64,000 nt of DNA from Flavobacteriales bacterium (GTDB taxonomy: Bacteria; Bacteroidota; Bacteroidia; UBA10329): the NCBI GenBank assembly GCA_016124845.1, contig WGMW01000020.1:1-64000 (forward strand), in the 5' to 3' direction. Shown one piece after another: positions 7,542 to 17,200 of this stretch. The notes below the pieces were generated by a model that made no database searches, was not told where the DNA came from, and saw only the letters and a program-made list of their open reading frames with translations. Within the stretch, counting starts at the first letter, position 1; each line of letters begins with the position of its first letter. The position numbers and the translations under genes were made by a program.

Positions 7542-8297
7542 TCAGTAATAGAGGAACACACTTCTGTACGTCCCATCTGAGTTCGTTTGGCTCTTTTCGG
7601 TAAGATGCTGAGACGCATCATAAATGTACTCCGAATGGGCCGTGACCGTGGCCGTGCTATCAGTAAATTCAGTGGAACTTATCAACCCGTTCTGTGAAAA
7701 ACGGAACACCTTCCTGCCGATAAGATCATTGCTCGAAGTATAGAAAGACACACGCGTCTGTCCAGTACTGAAGAAGTACTCGAAACTTCGGTAGGCCAAC
7801 AGCGAATCTTCCGAATTGTAATGGTAGATGCGGTAAAGATTCCCATCATCTTGGAAATACCGATAGATGAAATATCGCTGTAGAGAATCACCCTCGAAAT
7901 AGGATTCTCTCCTCCGCTTTCCGTTCTCATACATCACGAAAAGACTGCTGTCGTTCGCTCCGTAAACAATGGTCTCCAAACTGTCCATCTGGTTGTAGTT
8001 CCACGTTTGCACTTTCGTGTCCGCATCGGGGTATTGCTCCGCAATGACGCTCGTTCTGCCATCTTCAAACCATTGTTTAACGGTCTTTTGCAACCGATGC
8101 TGATCATCGAAGATGCGCGAGATAAGCAACGAATCTCCCGCATGCTCAAACTCCACATATCCTTCGGGCGAACCATTGAAATAGCGGTACTCTCGGCAAA
8201 GTTCCCCACTCGGACCCTCACCATCACACGGCACAAGTCCATCCGTGGAACACGAGCTCAGAAAAAGAACGGATACGAACAGGAAAGCATATTTCAT
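7542..8297 (-). CDS. lipoprotein with MORN-like YD repeats
   Basis: I start this 251-residue protein at the ATG ending at 8297 because the residues that follow (MKYAFLFVSVLFLSSCS) are a lipoprotein signal with the lipobox LSSC. The longer frame from 8345 adds 16 residues in front that would spoil it. The body is a chain of short beta-strand repeats such as YENGKRRRESYF, YRYFQDDGNLYRIYHYN and EYIYDASQHLTEKSQTN. These resemble MORN-variant or YD repeats of Bacteroidota lipoproteins. The function is unknown. It lies divergently from the phosphatase gene at 8400, with about 100 bp between. Confidence 0.65.
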   Translation of the reverse strand: MKYAFLFVSVLFLSSCSTDGLVPCDGEGPSGELCREYRYFNGSPEGYVEFEHAGDSLLISRIFDDQHRLQKTVKQWFEDGRTSVIAEQYPDADTKVQTWNYNQMDSLETIVYGANDSSLFVMYENGKRRRESYFEGDSLQRYFIYRYFQDDGNLYRIYHYNSEDSLLAYRSFEYFFSTGQTRVSFYTSSNDLIGRKVFRFSQNGLISSTEFTDSTATVTAHSEYIYDASQHLTEKSQTNSDGTYRSVFLYY

Positions 8298-8348
8298 AAG
8301 GGTCGGTGAAAATAGGAATATCACCTTTTGGTTAAGACCAGCCACCTT

Positions 8349-8380
8349 TTGACGCCATCAGCTTTGAAAAGCTAAATTTG
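8349..8380 (+). promoter_or_regulatory. Bacteroidota-type promoter for the 8400 phosphatase gene
   Basis: TTG (8349-8351, within TTTTG) is followed after 21 bases by TAAATTTG (8373-8380), a full match to the -7 consensus TAnnTTTG. It would give a transcript starting near 8387 with a leader of about 13 bases. Confidence 0.6.
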
Positions 8381-8399
8381 AGTTCTCTAAACGATTGAA

Positions 8400-10091
8400 A
8401 TGAAGAACAATTACTTCCTTCTGTTGATCGCTGCGATGTTCGCAGGCCAACTCCAAGCGCAGACCGTTACGCGCGGACCCTATCTGCAGTTTCCTACTTC
8501 AAGTAGTATGAAGGTGATGTGGCGCACCGATGTGGCCACCCCAGCTCGCGTCTATTATGGACCCACGCTGGCCACCGTTATGGACAATCAGGTGGATGTG
8601 TCCACTTCGGAAACAGACCACACGGTCAACATCACAGGACTTGACCCATTTACCGAATATTATTTCGCTGTGAGCGATGGCTCTACGGTTTTGGCGGGGG
8701 CCGATGACAATCATCGCTTCAGAACCTCGCCAGAGATCGGAACGGTGCAACCCATTCGTGTTTGGTGCATCGGAGATTTCGGAAAAGGCAACGAGAAGCA
8801 GATGGCTGTGAAACAATCCATGTTGGATCATGTAGGAGATGACCTACCTGATTTCTGGATGTGGTTGGGCGATAACGTGTATGACAACGGAACCGATGAG
8901 GAATATTCCACCAAGGTGTTCGATTCCATTTATGGTTATTCGGAGATATTCCCGCGTATTCCGTTCATGCCCTGTCCTGGAAACCACGATTATGGTTCGG
9001 TGCTGAGCCTGACCACGGGTGCCGATCCTACCACGCATCATGGTCCGTATTACGACCTTGTGGATGTGCCTACCAATGGCGAGATCGGTGGCGTTCCATC
9101 CAATTACGAACTCTATTATTCATTCGATTACGGCAATGTTCACTTCATGTCATTGAACTCAGAGATAGGTTCGGTTACACCGCTCCAACCATCTTGGGAC
9201 TGGACAGGTGCCAACCCACTTTTCTCGTTCAATGGTTCTCCTTTCACCGATTGGATGGAGGCCGATCTTGCTGCCAACGATAAGCCGTGGGTGGTGGCAT
9301 TTATCCACCAGCCTCCGTACACGGCAGGTTCGCATGAGTCAACGGCTTTTTACGAAGTGTACATGCAGGCCGTGCGCGAGAATCTTGTTCCCATATTGGA
9401 AAGTTACGGTGTGGATGTGCTGATTACGGGTCACAGCCATGTTTATGAGCGATCATACCTCATCCATGGATATTACAGCAACAACCTTTCGGATTTCGAC
9501 CCGAATGTGCATGTGGTCAATTCATCCAGCGGAAGACTTTCTGAAGGAACTCCGTATGTGAAATATGTAGATGGTCCGAACCCGAACTACGGAACCTTGT
9601 ATGTAGTGCAGGGGAATTCTGGTAGCAGCGAGAGTTCAGCCAGCCTCGATCATCCGGCCATGTACACAGGCCATGCCTGCGATACCTGCGTGGGCTCGAC
9701 CATGCTTTATGCGAACGGTGACACGCTTTCGGGCTATTACTTGACCAAGGATGGCGAGATATTGGATGATTGGACCATTCTGAAAACGCACTTTACTGGA
9801 ATTGAGGAGGCAAAATCAGGTTCACCGATCACGAATGTGATGGTCTCTCCCAATCCATTCACACAGCAGACCAAGTTCTCGTTTGACCTGAAGACAAACC
9901 TGAAAGCCAATGTGGAACTGACCGACATGACGGGACGACTCATTCATTCGTTCCATTCAGGTGAAATGGCGGCTGGCAAGCACACCTATTCGATAGATGC
10001 ACAGACGCTTGGTCTTGGAAAAGGAGTTTACCTTGTGCGCGTGATCACAGGGAAACGACAGGCCGTGGCTCGCCTCATCAAAGTAGAATAA
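8400..10091 (+). CDS. secreted purple-acid-phosphatase-like metallophosphoesterase, T9SS cargo
   Basis: The 563-residue protein has a signal peptide (to LQAQ, about 21) and a fibronectin-III-like purple acid phosphatase N-domain (about 24-105). A calcineurin-type phosphoesterase domain follows. The metal-ligand motifs appear in order: GDFG (about 126), GDNVYD (about 157), GNHDY (about 196), HQPPY (about 304) and GHSHVYER (about 344). The last ~85 residues are a T9SS sorting domain (VSPNPFTQQTKFSF, then GVYLVRVITG). It probably releases phosphate from organic phosphoesters at the cell surface; the substrate cannot be read from sequence. One base separates it from the thioredoxin-like gene, so they form an operon. 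Confidence 0.88.
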   Translation: MKNNYFLLLIAAMFAGQLQAQTVTRGPYLQFPTSSSMKVMWRTDVATPARVYYGPTLATVMDNQVDVSTSETDHTVNITGLDPFTEYYFAVSDGSTVLAGADDNHRFRTSPEIGTVQPIRVWCIGDFGKGNEKQMAVKQSMLDHVGDDLPDFWMWLGDNVYDNGTDEEYSTKVFDSIYGYSEIFPRIPFMPCPGNHDYGSVLSLTTGADPTTHHGPYYDLVDVPTNGEIGGVPSNYELYYSFDYGNVHFMSLNSEIGSVTPLQPSWDWTGANPLFSFNGSPFTDWMEADLAANDKPWVVAFIHQPPYTAGSHESTAFYEVYMQAVRENLVPILESYGVDVLITGHSHVYERSYLIHGYYSNNLSDFDPNVHVVNSSSGRLSEGTPYVKYVDGPNPNYGTLYVVQGNSGSSESSASLDHPAMYTGHACDTCVGSTMLYANGDTLSGYYLTKDGEILDDWTILKTHFTGIEEAKSGSPITNVMVSPNPFTQQTKFSFDLKTNLKANVELTDMTGRLIHSFHSGEMAAGKHTYSIDAQTLGLGKGVYLVRVITGKRQAVARLIKVE

Positions 10092-10092
10092 C

Positions 10093-11550
10093 ATGACAAG
10101 ACTCTTTCCGATTGCTGCGCTCTTGCTGGTAAACACCACGTGGGCGCAGCAATTTCATTTTAGTGGAACCATCAAAGGCATGGCCGATCAGCCTTTGTAC
10201 GTCACTTATCCTGCTGATTATTTCGGGAATACGTGGCAGGATGAGATTGCGGTTTCGGGAAATTCGTTCGGCAAGAAGGTCAACGTTCCCGCTTCGGGTT
10301 GGATGAAACTCAGCTACAACGACAAGGACCGCGAGGTTTACGTGTGGAAGTATGAGGATTCGCTTCGCATCCAGTTCGATTCCATGTTCTTGGAAGATGA
10401 TCAGACCGTAAAATTCGGTGGAGATGGAGCGGCCATCAACGGTTTTGCTGCGCAGATGAAAGAGGAGTTCGGTAGCAGATTATCCGTCAAGTGGTTGGAA
10501 GAACAGGCCAAGGACGCCACCAACATCGATGCGATGGAAATGGACGCTTTCAAACTTCGGAATGATGCCGTTTTCGCATTGGAGAAGTTCGAACCGAAGC
10601 TTTCGGATGCCTTCATCAAAGCATACAAGAACCATCTTGGGTACTACTATTACCTCTCGCTGTTCAAGTTTTCGGAAATGAAAACCGCCAGCAGTTCCAT
10701 TCCCAAGGCCACAGAAATTCCGAAGGTGTTGATCGAGAACCTCTCATGGGAACGCATGAACATGGCCAAGGAACTCGATAGCGAGTTCTTTCGCGAGTTG
10801 CTCATCCAGTTTGTGGATTACAAGGCATTGGAGGAATATGATTTCATGAAGTTTGCCGACCGTCAAGCGGCTGTTCAGGCAGCGTTCAATACGGCCCGCG
10901 AAAACCTGAAAGGCGAATCGCTGCAGTATTTCCTCACCAAGACCATGCTGCAAAATGCCAAGAATGTGCAGCCATCGCTACTGCGCCAAATGCGCGACCA
11001 TTTGGCAGGAACGCAGCAGTCGGAAGTATTCGTGAAACTGGTGGAAGACAGCTTGGCTGAACGCCTCAAGGCGAAGGATGATGAAGTGGAAGTGGCCGTT
11101 ACAGATGAACAGAAGACCGATCACGATGCGATAGATATTGAGGTGCAGGGATTGGATGGCAAAACCTTCAAACTCTCCGATCTGCGCGGCAAAGTGGTTT
11201 ACTTGGACATCTGGGCCAGTTGGTGCGGGCCGTGCCGAAAGGAATTCCCGCATTCAAAAGCGTTGAAGGAAAGTCTTTCCAAGAAGGAATTGAAGAACAT
11301 TGAGTTCCTCTACATTTCCATCGACAACACCGAAACCGTTTGGAAACTGGCCATCGAGGAATTGGGAATTGAAGGAAAACATGGCCTTTCAAAAGGCGGT
11401 TGGGGTTCGGAGGTCACTTCCAAATTCGGTGTGAACAGCATTCCGCGCTACCTCATTTTCGATAAGAAGGGAAAGGTGGTAGATCAGAACGCCCCGCGCC
11501 CAAGTGACCCACGTCTGCTGGAAATTCTGAAGAAATTGGCGGAGCAGTAG
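10093..11550 (+). CDS. TlpA/ResA-like thioredoxin-fold protein
   Basis: The 485-residue exported protein has a signal peptide ending at TTWAQ (about 19). A beta-rich N-domain of the DUF4369 kind often found on Bacteroidota thiol-disulfide proteins comes next, then a long helical linker. The C-terminal redoxin domain (about 350-483) carries the active site WASWCGPCRKEFP (CxxC). A cis-Pro loop is seen at NSIPRYLIFDKKG. It likely reduces or exchanges disulfides of exported proteins in the periplasm. Position one base behind the phosphatase gene suggests shared expression, perhaps folding help for that Cys-containing enzyme (inference). A convergent hairpin follows at 11582. Confidence 0.83.
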   Translation: MTRLFPIAALLLVNTTWAQQFHFSGTIKGMADQPLYVTYPADYFGNTWQDEIAVSGNSFGKKVNVPASGWMKLSYNDKDREVYVWKYEDSLRIQFDSMFLEDDQTVKFGGDGAAINGFAAQMKEEFGSRLSVKWLEEQAKDATNIDAMEMDAFKLRNDAVFALEKFEPKLSDAFIKAYKNHLGYYYYLSLFKFSEMKTASSSIPKATEIPKVLIENLSWERMNMAKELDSEFFRELLIQFVDYKALEEYDFMKFADRQAAVQAAFNTARENLKGESLQYFLTKTMLQNAKNVQPSLLRQMRDHLAGTQQSEVFVKLVEDSLAERLKAKDDEVEVAVTDEQKTDHDAIDIEVQGLDGKTFKLSDLRGKVVYLDIWASWCGPCRKEFPHSKALKESLSKKELKNIEFLYISIDNTETVWKLAIEELGIEGKHGLSKGGWGSEVTSKFGVNSIPRYLIFDKKGKVVDQNAPRPSDPRLLEILKKLAEQ

Positions 11551-11581
11551 GGGTGCAAGGCAATGCGCCTGTTTTACCAAG

Positions 11582-11608
11582 GTCGTCAACTTTCTAAAAG
11601 TTGACGAC
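11582..11608. terminator. bidirectional hairpin between convergent genes
   Basis: GTCGTCAACTTT (11582-11593) pairs perfectly with AAAGTTGACGAC (11597-11608) around the loop CTA. Short T-tracts flank it on both strands. It lies between convergent genes and shares its GTCAACTTT core with the hairpin at 2881-2913. A terminator is likely but the T-run is weak. Confidence 0.5.
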
Positions 11609-11660
11609 TTTCCCATTTCGGAGTACTCGATCCATCATGTTTGTTCGAAGGGTCATTTTT

Positions 11661-11694
11661 CTCCCCTTTGGGGAGATGCCGAAGGCAGAGGGGT
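11661..11694. repeat. CTCCCCTTTGGGGAG palindromic intergenic repeat
   Basis: CTCCCCTTTGGGGAG (11661-11675) is an inverted repeat followed by GATGCCGAAGGCAGAGGGG. It is of the same CCCC-TTT-GGGG style as the elements on either side of dapF (36269-36383, 37223-37268). It ends next to the stop of the minus-strand gene at 11703. Confidence 0.45.
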
Positions 11695-11702
11695 TGAGGA
11701 GG

Positions 11703-12155
11703 TCATTTCACCTCCATGTCATCGCCCAGCCAGTTCTTGCCCACATACAATTTGTAAGGCGCATCGCTCAGGTCGGCAAGTATGCATTCCACTTTGCGGC
11801 TCACCTTGTGGCTCATGAAATTCATCACCAGTTCCAGTTCGGCCGTGTAGCACTTTACGCCATTCCATTCCTCAATTCCTTTTACAACGGAATTCACGGT
11901 GCGGCCTTCGCCATTCTCATTCACCACCTTAAAGCTCACTTGGCGTGTAATGTTCTTCTCTTTCGGGAAGGAGGCATTCATCACCGCAATGGTGTTGGCG
12001 TTGATCACACACAGTTTCAGTGTGTCGCTTACCGCTGCTTTCCACAGCACGTTCGATTCCACCACTTGAACGGGTTCTTCTTTGGAAACAGGGGTTTTTT
12101 CTTGGGCGAAGCCGAATTGGCAGACGAGAAGTAGAAACGGTAAAAGATTTTTCAT
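11703..12155 (-). CDS. exported protein of unknown function
   Basis: The 150-residue protein starts with a signal peptide (MKNLLPFLLLVCQFGFAQ). The mature domain looks like one beta-rich unit with hydrophobic strands such as TARGET-like ELELVMNFMSHKV and ends KNWLGDDMEVK. I recognise no family and no catalytic pattern; periplasmic location is inferred from the signal peptide only. It is a single gene, convergent with the thioredoxin-like gene on its left. To the right lies a 230-bp intergenic region before the ACP phosphodiesterase, containing remnants of a common CACAGAT/ATCTGTG repeat and no obvious promoter consensus for it. Confidence 0.55.
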   Translation of the reverse strand: MKNLLPFLLLVCQFGFAQEKTPVSKEEPVQVVESNVLWKAAVSDTLKLCVINANTIAVMNASFPKEKNITRQVSFKVVNENGEGRTVNSVVKGIEEWNGVKCYTAELELVMNFMSHKVSRKVECILADLSDAPYKLYVGKNWLGDDMEVK

Positions 12156-12409
12156 GGTCAGATTTTAGGGTCGAAAAACAAATTTAGCAACCGTAGGCAA
12201 CCCATGTAAAAAGGTGTCGTCTTTCAAGCAGACATTCCACTTTTTCCCGAGGGAGTTAGGCAGATGATTTCTACGAAACGTTTACCTGGCTCCCTTTCCC
12301 TTTTACATGAAATGGCCACGGACGCTCAGATTTCCACAGATTTGAGCACAGATGGAATATTGGCTTTTCGTGAGATCCGTGGTTATCTGTGAATCCTAAA
12401 TTTGATGTT

Positions 12410-12988
12410 TTGAACTTCCTCGGCCACATTTTTCTCACACCTGACGATGACGAATTGCTGCTGGGCAACTTCATTGCCGACTCGGTGAAAGGAAATCCCG
12501 AAAAGCACTTTAATGGAAAAGTGGCCGATGGCATTCGTTTTCACCGCGCCATCGATGCGTTTACAGATTCACATCCGCTGGTTAAGCAGGGAATTGAACG
12601 TTTCCGCGAAACGCAAGGACGCTATGCACCCGTGGTGATCGATGTGGTGTACGACCACGTGCTGGCCAGCAATTGGAAGGAATTCCACGCAGAGGATCTG
12701 CACGATTTCACGCAGTCTGTCTACAAGCGACTGGATGGGCAAAAACACCTCTTCCCAACGCGTGTTCAGCAATACTTTCCATTCATGCGGCAGCAGAATT
12801 GGCTGTACAATTATCAGTTTGAGTGGGGGCTGATAAAGTCACTACAAGGCTTGGACAGGCGTTCTTCAACCGAAACCCAAATGCACCTCGCGGTGGATGT
12901 TTATCGCGCATTCAATCAGCAGTTTTTGGAGGAGTTCAGGGAGTTTATTGCTGAGGCACGGCAACATCTTACGGCCTCAACGAAGTAA
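12410..12988 (+). CDS. acyl carrier protein phosphodiesterase family protein
   Basis: This protein of about 192 residues matches the AcpH/DUF479 family, HD-like enzymes that remove the 4'-phosphopantetheine arm from acyl carrier protein. Signature stretches are LGNFIADSVKGNP, GIRFHRAIDAFTDSHP and VVIDVVYDHVLASNW, which carry the conserved His and Asp residues. Family members begin MNFLxHxxL, and that block is present here as (TTG)NFLGHIFL, so I prefer the TTG at 12410. A GTG at 12389 would add seven residues encoded in a CACAGAT-type repeat remnant. The last 20 bases overlap the end of the convergent SpoIID-like gene. Cytosolic; no operon partner. Confidence 0.75.
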   Translation: MNFLGHIFLTPDDDELLLGNFIADSVKGNPEKHFNGKVADGIRFHRAIDAFTDSHPLVKQGIERFRETQGRYAPVVIDVVYDHVLASNWKEFHAEDLHDFTQSVYKRLDGQKHLFPTRVQQYFPFMRQQNWLYNYQFEWGLIKSLQGLDRRSSTETQMHLAVDVYRAFNQQFLEEFREFIAEARQHLTASTK

Positions 12989-14117
12989 ACGGAATCAAAC
13001 TCACCCCTTTGTAGTAGTAACCGAGAATCTGGCTGTAGGTGTAACCACTTTCGGCCATTTTCATGGCGCCCTGCTGGCAAAGCCCAACTCCGTGACCGTA
13101 ACCGCGCCCGCTCAATTCGGCCTTTCCGTCTTTCACCGTCAGGTCGAAGAACGTGGAACGAAGTTGAAGCAGCCTTCGCATCTGTGCTGTTTCGATGGAA
13201 TCGTTCCGCAGCGTGAAGAACTTCTTGCGGTCGTGCTGCCCGAATTTCCAGCCGTCAAGTCCAGCCGTGTCGGTGGCAAAACCGAGTTGCGCCAACAGTT
13301 CTCCCAAAGGCATCGATCTGTCCCAAACCGCGCTACGACTTTTGAGACAGAATGTATCATTGACCGCTGTGAGGTAAGACCGTGATTCTTTCCAAACATC
13401 CTCCGAATTGGCCGTTTGGCCACCACAGTTGGCATGGAAGGCACTCAGAATGAGGTTGTTCTCGGGATCCACCATCACCAATCCGCTGGTAGCGGAAGTG
13501 GCTTTCACCACCTCATCCGAAGTCTTTTTCAATCCCGAAAAAACCTGGCAATGCTCGTTGTCGCACAGGTCGAAGCCGTCCAATGCATGGCGCTCCAAGT
13601 TGCGTGTGGCATACGTGCGGCAAATAATGCTCTGTATCTTGTAGTATTCCTCGGCCGCGCCATGTCCGACCTCTCCTTGCACCACGCGACCAACGTAGCG
13701 TTCAATACTTGCCTGATCGATTAACCGTAATTTTCCATCCTTCACAGAAATGTTGAGGCGGTCAATGTAGCCATGGTCCTGTTTCTCGTCATTGAAACGG
13801 AGGCGGAAACTCGGTGAAATGCCGCTGCCAACCACAGAAAGTTTCACAACTGTGTCGTTCAGTCCGTAAGGGCTTTTCACCAGCAGTCGGTCACCCAAAA
13901 CGGAAACCGACATGGCATCATCCGAACGGAAACGATAAAGCGTGTCCGCGTTCTCATTCAGCAGCACATACGTTCCGCTGCTTGGTGAGAAAAGCACCGA
14001 AGAAATGGCCTTTCGGGGCATCAGCCCGATGGTGATCTCTTGCGCTTGCGCGGAGTTTGAAAATAGAACGAATGTGGAAAAGGAAAGGAGTAAGCATCTC
14101 TTCCAACAAGAGATCAT
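12969..14117 (-). CDS. SpoIID/LytB-domain protein
   Basis: The start is the ATG ending at 14117, giving 382 residues with a signal peptide (MISCWKRCLLLSFSTFVLFSNSAQAQ split over about 26 residues). A longer frame to 14405 would run through the divergent promoter. The SpoIID domain is recognisable from VGRVVQGEVG, AFHANCGGQT and the closing GYGHGVGLCQQGAMKMA. SpoIID proteins are lytic transglycosylases acting on denuded peptidoglycan glycans, and related LytB proteins enhance amidases. In a non-sporulating Bacteroidota a role in cell-wall turnover is inferred. It overlaps the ACP phosphodiesterase gene tail-to-tail by 20 bases and diverges from the giant gene at 14244. Confidence 0.8.
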   Translation of the reverse strand: MISCWKRCLLLSFSTFVLFSNSAQAQEITIGLMPRKAISSVLFSPSSGTYVLLNENADTLYRFRSDDAMSVSVLGDRLLVKSPYGLNDTVVKLSVVGSGISPSFRLRFNDEKQDHGYIDRLNISVKDGKLRLIDQASIERYVGRVVQGEVGHGAAEEYYKIQSIICRTYATRNLERHALDGFDLCDNEHCQVFSGLKKTSDEVVKATSATSGLVMVDPENNLILSAFHANCGGQTANSEDVWKESRSYLTAVNDTFCLKSRSAVWDRSMPLGELLAQLGFATDTAGLDGWKFGQHDRKKFFTLRNDSIETAQMRRLLQLRSTFFDLTVKDGKAELSGRGYGHGVGLCQQGAMKMAESGYTYSQILGYYYKGVSLIPFTSLRP

Positions 14118-14166
14118 CAAATGACGGACTGTTGTTTCCTGTTCATGAACTACAGCTTTCTTCACC

Positions 14167-14196
14167 TTGACCATTCCTTTAAAACGAATATTTTTG
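14167..14196 (+). promoter_or_regulatory. Bacteroidota-type promoter for the 14244 gene
   Basis: TTG (14167-14169) and TATTTTTG (14189-14196, full TAnnTTTG match) are separated by 19 bases. Transcription would start near 14203, leaving a leader of about 40 bases with a small ACCCG/CGGGT hairpin (14223-14236) just before the start codon. This supports the ATG at 14244 and not the earlier one at 14121. Confidence 0.65.
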
Positions 14197-14243
14197 GGAG
14201 CTTGAATGAATTGCCGAAAATAACCCGAAAAACGGGTAAAACT

Positions 14244-17200
14244 ATGCTGTTGAAAGCGCGTCTGATTTTCCCTTTTCTGCTGTTGTTGATTGCCTTCCAG
14301 AGCTTTGGACAGATCAGTTTCGATAGTCAGGAAGACCTCGAAAAGGCGGCCAATGAATTTTTTGAGAAGGAAGATTACGCCAAGGCCAAGCCGCTGTTCT
14401 CGCAACTGCTAAGCAAAGATGCCCTCAACCCGAATTACAATTACCGTTTCGGGGTCTGCATCCTGTTCACTGAGGCCGATCCGCTGAAGCCATTGCCCTA
14501 CATCGAAGGTGGCGCAAACAGCCCTGGAGTGAATAGCGAGGCGTACTACTATCTCGGCAAAGCATACCAGCTCAATTATCGTTTTGATGATGCGGTGAAA
14601 GCCTACGAGAAAGGGAAGAATGCTGGTTTTTCCAGCCCGAAGATCGATCTGGACCGCAGCATGCAGGAATGCCGAAACGGCAAGATATTGTACAACGCGG
14701 CCATCGATTTTCAACCTGCCATGGACAAGGAGGTCATCGCAAGCGAATTCTATCGGCCCTACGATTTCCGCAAGTTGAAGGGAAAAGTGATTCCGATGCC
14801 GCCCAATTTCAAGACCAAGTACGATGAGAAGAATTTGGTGGGAACGGTGATCTACACTCCTATGAACAGTGAAGTACTGGTTTACGCCAGTTATGGCGAA
14901 GATGGGGCGAATGCCAAGGATCTGTACCGCGTCAACCGCCTACCGAACGGAGAATGGGCCATTCCGCAGCGATTGCCGAATGTCATCAACACGAAGTATG
15001 ATGAGGATTACGCGTTCTATGATGAGGAATCGCAGACGCTGTTCTTCGCTTCCAAAGGACACAACACCATGGGCGGCTACGATGTGTTCAGTTCCAAGTA
15101 CGACCCGAATGCGAACACGTGGTCAACGCCCATGAACCTGCAATTCCCGATCAACTCACCGTTCGATGATTTTCTCTACGTGAGCGATCCCGAAGGGAAA
15201 TTGGCGTTTTTCACATCTGGTAGGAACACGGAAGCAGGTAAGTTGCGCGTGCTCAAAACACTGCTTCACGACCCGAATCAAGTGGAGGTTTCGGTGGTGG
15301 AAGGCATGTACGAAGACCTCACCGATTCGGTCTACAACTATGCAGCACTAACGGTTGTCGACCCGCAGACCAACGAGGTTGTAGGGAAGTATCGCAGCAA
15401 CAAACTATCGGGAAAATATTTGCTCATCCTTCCACCACAGAACGATTACCGCTTGGATGTAGGTCCGAAAGAGGCCAACGGTTTCATGTTCGATCTGGAT
15501 GTTCCTGTGCATGAATCGTATGATGCTTTGCAGCAGCAGATCACCTACAATTCGGTGAACGATGAGGCCACCGTGGCAATGACCAATTACTTTGATGCTG
15601 CGGGAAAGCCAGATACGGTGAAGTTTTCCGAAAGTCGATCGCTGAAAGAAGTGATGGCGCAGATGGCCGAAATGCCCGAACTCACGGCAGAAGAGCTGGC
15701 GCAGATGAACCCGAAAGAAAATGCCCTGAAAGCGGCTCAGTTGGCACAGGCCAAGCAGGATTCCATCCGCAAAGCGGAAGAACTGGCATTGAAGAAGAAG
15801 GAAGAGGAAGCGCAACTATTGGCACAGCAGCAGGCTGAGAAAGCTCGGTTGGATTCGCTGAAGCGCGTGGAAGAACTGGCTGCCGCACAGGCAAAGGCGC
15901 GTCAGGATTCCATCCAGAAAGTGCAGCAATTGGCGCTTGCGCAGAAGAAGGCAGAGCAGGCACGACTGGACTCAATAAAGCAGGCTGAGGCATTGGCGTT
16001 GCAGCAGGCCAAGCAAGCAGAAATGGCAGCCAAACTGGCGAAGGAAAAAGCTGAAAAGGCCAAGTTGGATTCGTTGAAGCGTGTGGAGCAATTGGCGTTG
16101 GCACAAGAGAAATCGCGACAGGATTCCATCGAGAAGGCCGTACAACTTGCGTTGGAACAAAAGCAGGCTGAACAGGCACGCCAGGATTCGATAAAGCAGG
16201 CTGAAGCGTTGGCGTTTGAACAGACCCGCCAAGCAGAATTGGCAGCAAAAGCGGAGAAAGAAAAAGCCGCCAAAGCAAGGTTGGATTCGTTGAAAGCGGC
16301 CGAAGCCGCCAACTTGGCAATGCTGCAGAAAAGGGCCGTAGAAGCGAAACAGGCCAAACTCGACTCATTGCGAAAGGCGGAGGAAATGGCGTTTGAAAAG
16401 CAACGTTTAGAAGTTGCTGAACGCGAGAAACAAGCGGCAAAAGAGGAGGCAGCGAAAGAAGCAGGCAAGTTGGCACAAGCAGAGGTCAATGGGCAGCAGC
16501 AACAGGGTCAGTTGGATTCATTGAAACGTGCCGAGGTGCTGGCCGCGCATGAGAAGGCACGGGAGGACTTCATCTACAAGGCCGAGCAACTGGCCGAAGA
16601 ATACAGGCAGGCAAAGCAGCAGCAACAGGATTCCATCAAAGCGGCTGAGGAGGAAGCCGCATTGGCAATGGAGTTGAAGGAAGAGGAAGATGCCATGCTG
16701 GCCGAGGAAAAAACCATGGACCGAACGCTTGCAGAGAAGAAAGCACGTGAGGATTCCATCGCCTTGGCCAGAACGCTGATGCAGGTGGCGCGGGAAGAAG
16801 CACTGAAAGCTGAGATTGTGCTGAGACAAAGACAAAAAGCTGTAGCCGACAGTTTGGCTGCGGTGGAGTTGGCACAGCAGGCACAGGAGAAAGCCATTGC
16901 AGATTCCATCGTGAAAGCTGAAAAACAACTGGTGCAAGAAAAACTGGCCGCTGCCAAAGCAGAGCAGGAACGCACCAGAAAGCGGGCACAGGCGAAAGCA
17001 GACAGCATAGCCGCTGCCGAACTGGCGCAGAAGACGGAACGCGAGAAAGCCATGGCCGATTCGGTTGCCGAGGTTGCGCGATTGGCAGAGATCAAAAGGG
17101 AAGTGGAGTTGGCAAAGCAGCGTGCGCTTCGCGATTCAATGATCGTGAAAGACGTGGCAGTTTCTGAGGAAGAAACGGAATCTGAAAAGGAGTTGACCTA

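Noticed and set aside
15682-16476. A Pro/Leu-rich 264-codon minus-strand frame
   Set aside because: It is the mirror of the Ala/Lys/Glu repeat region of the giant gene, and its composition is the expected antisense artefact.
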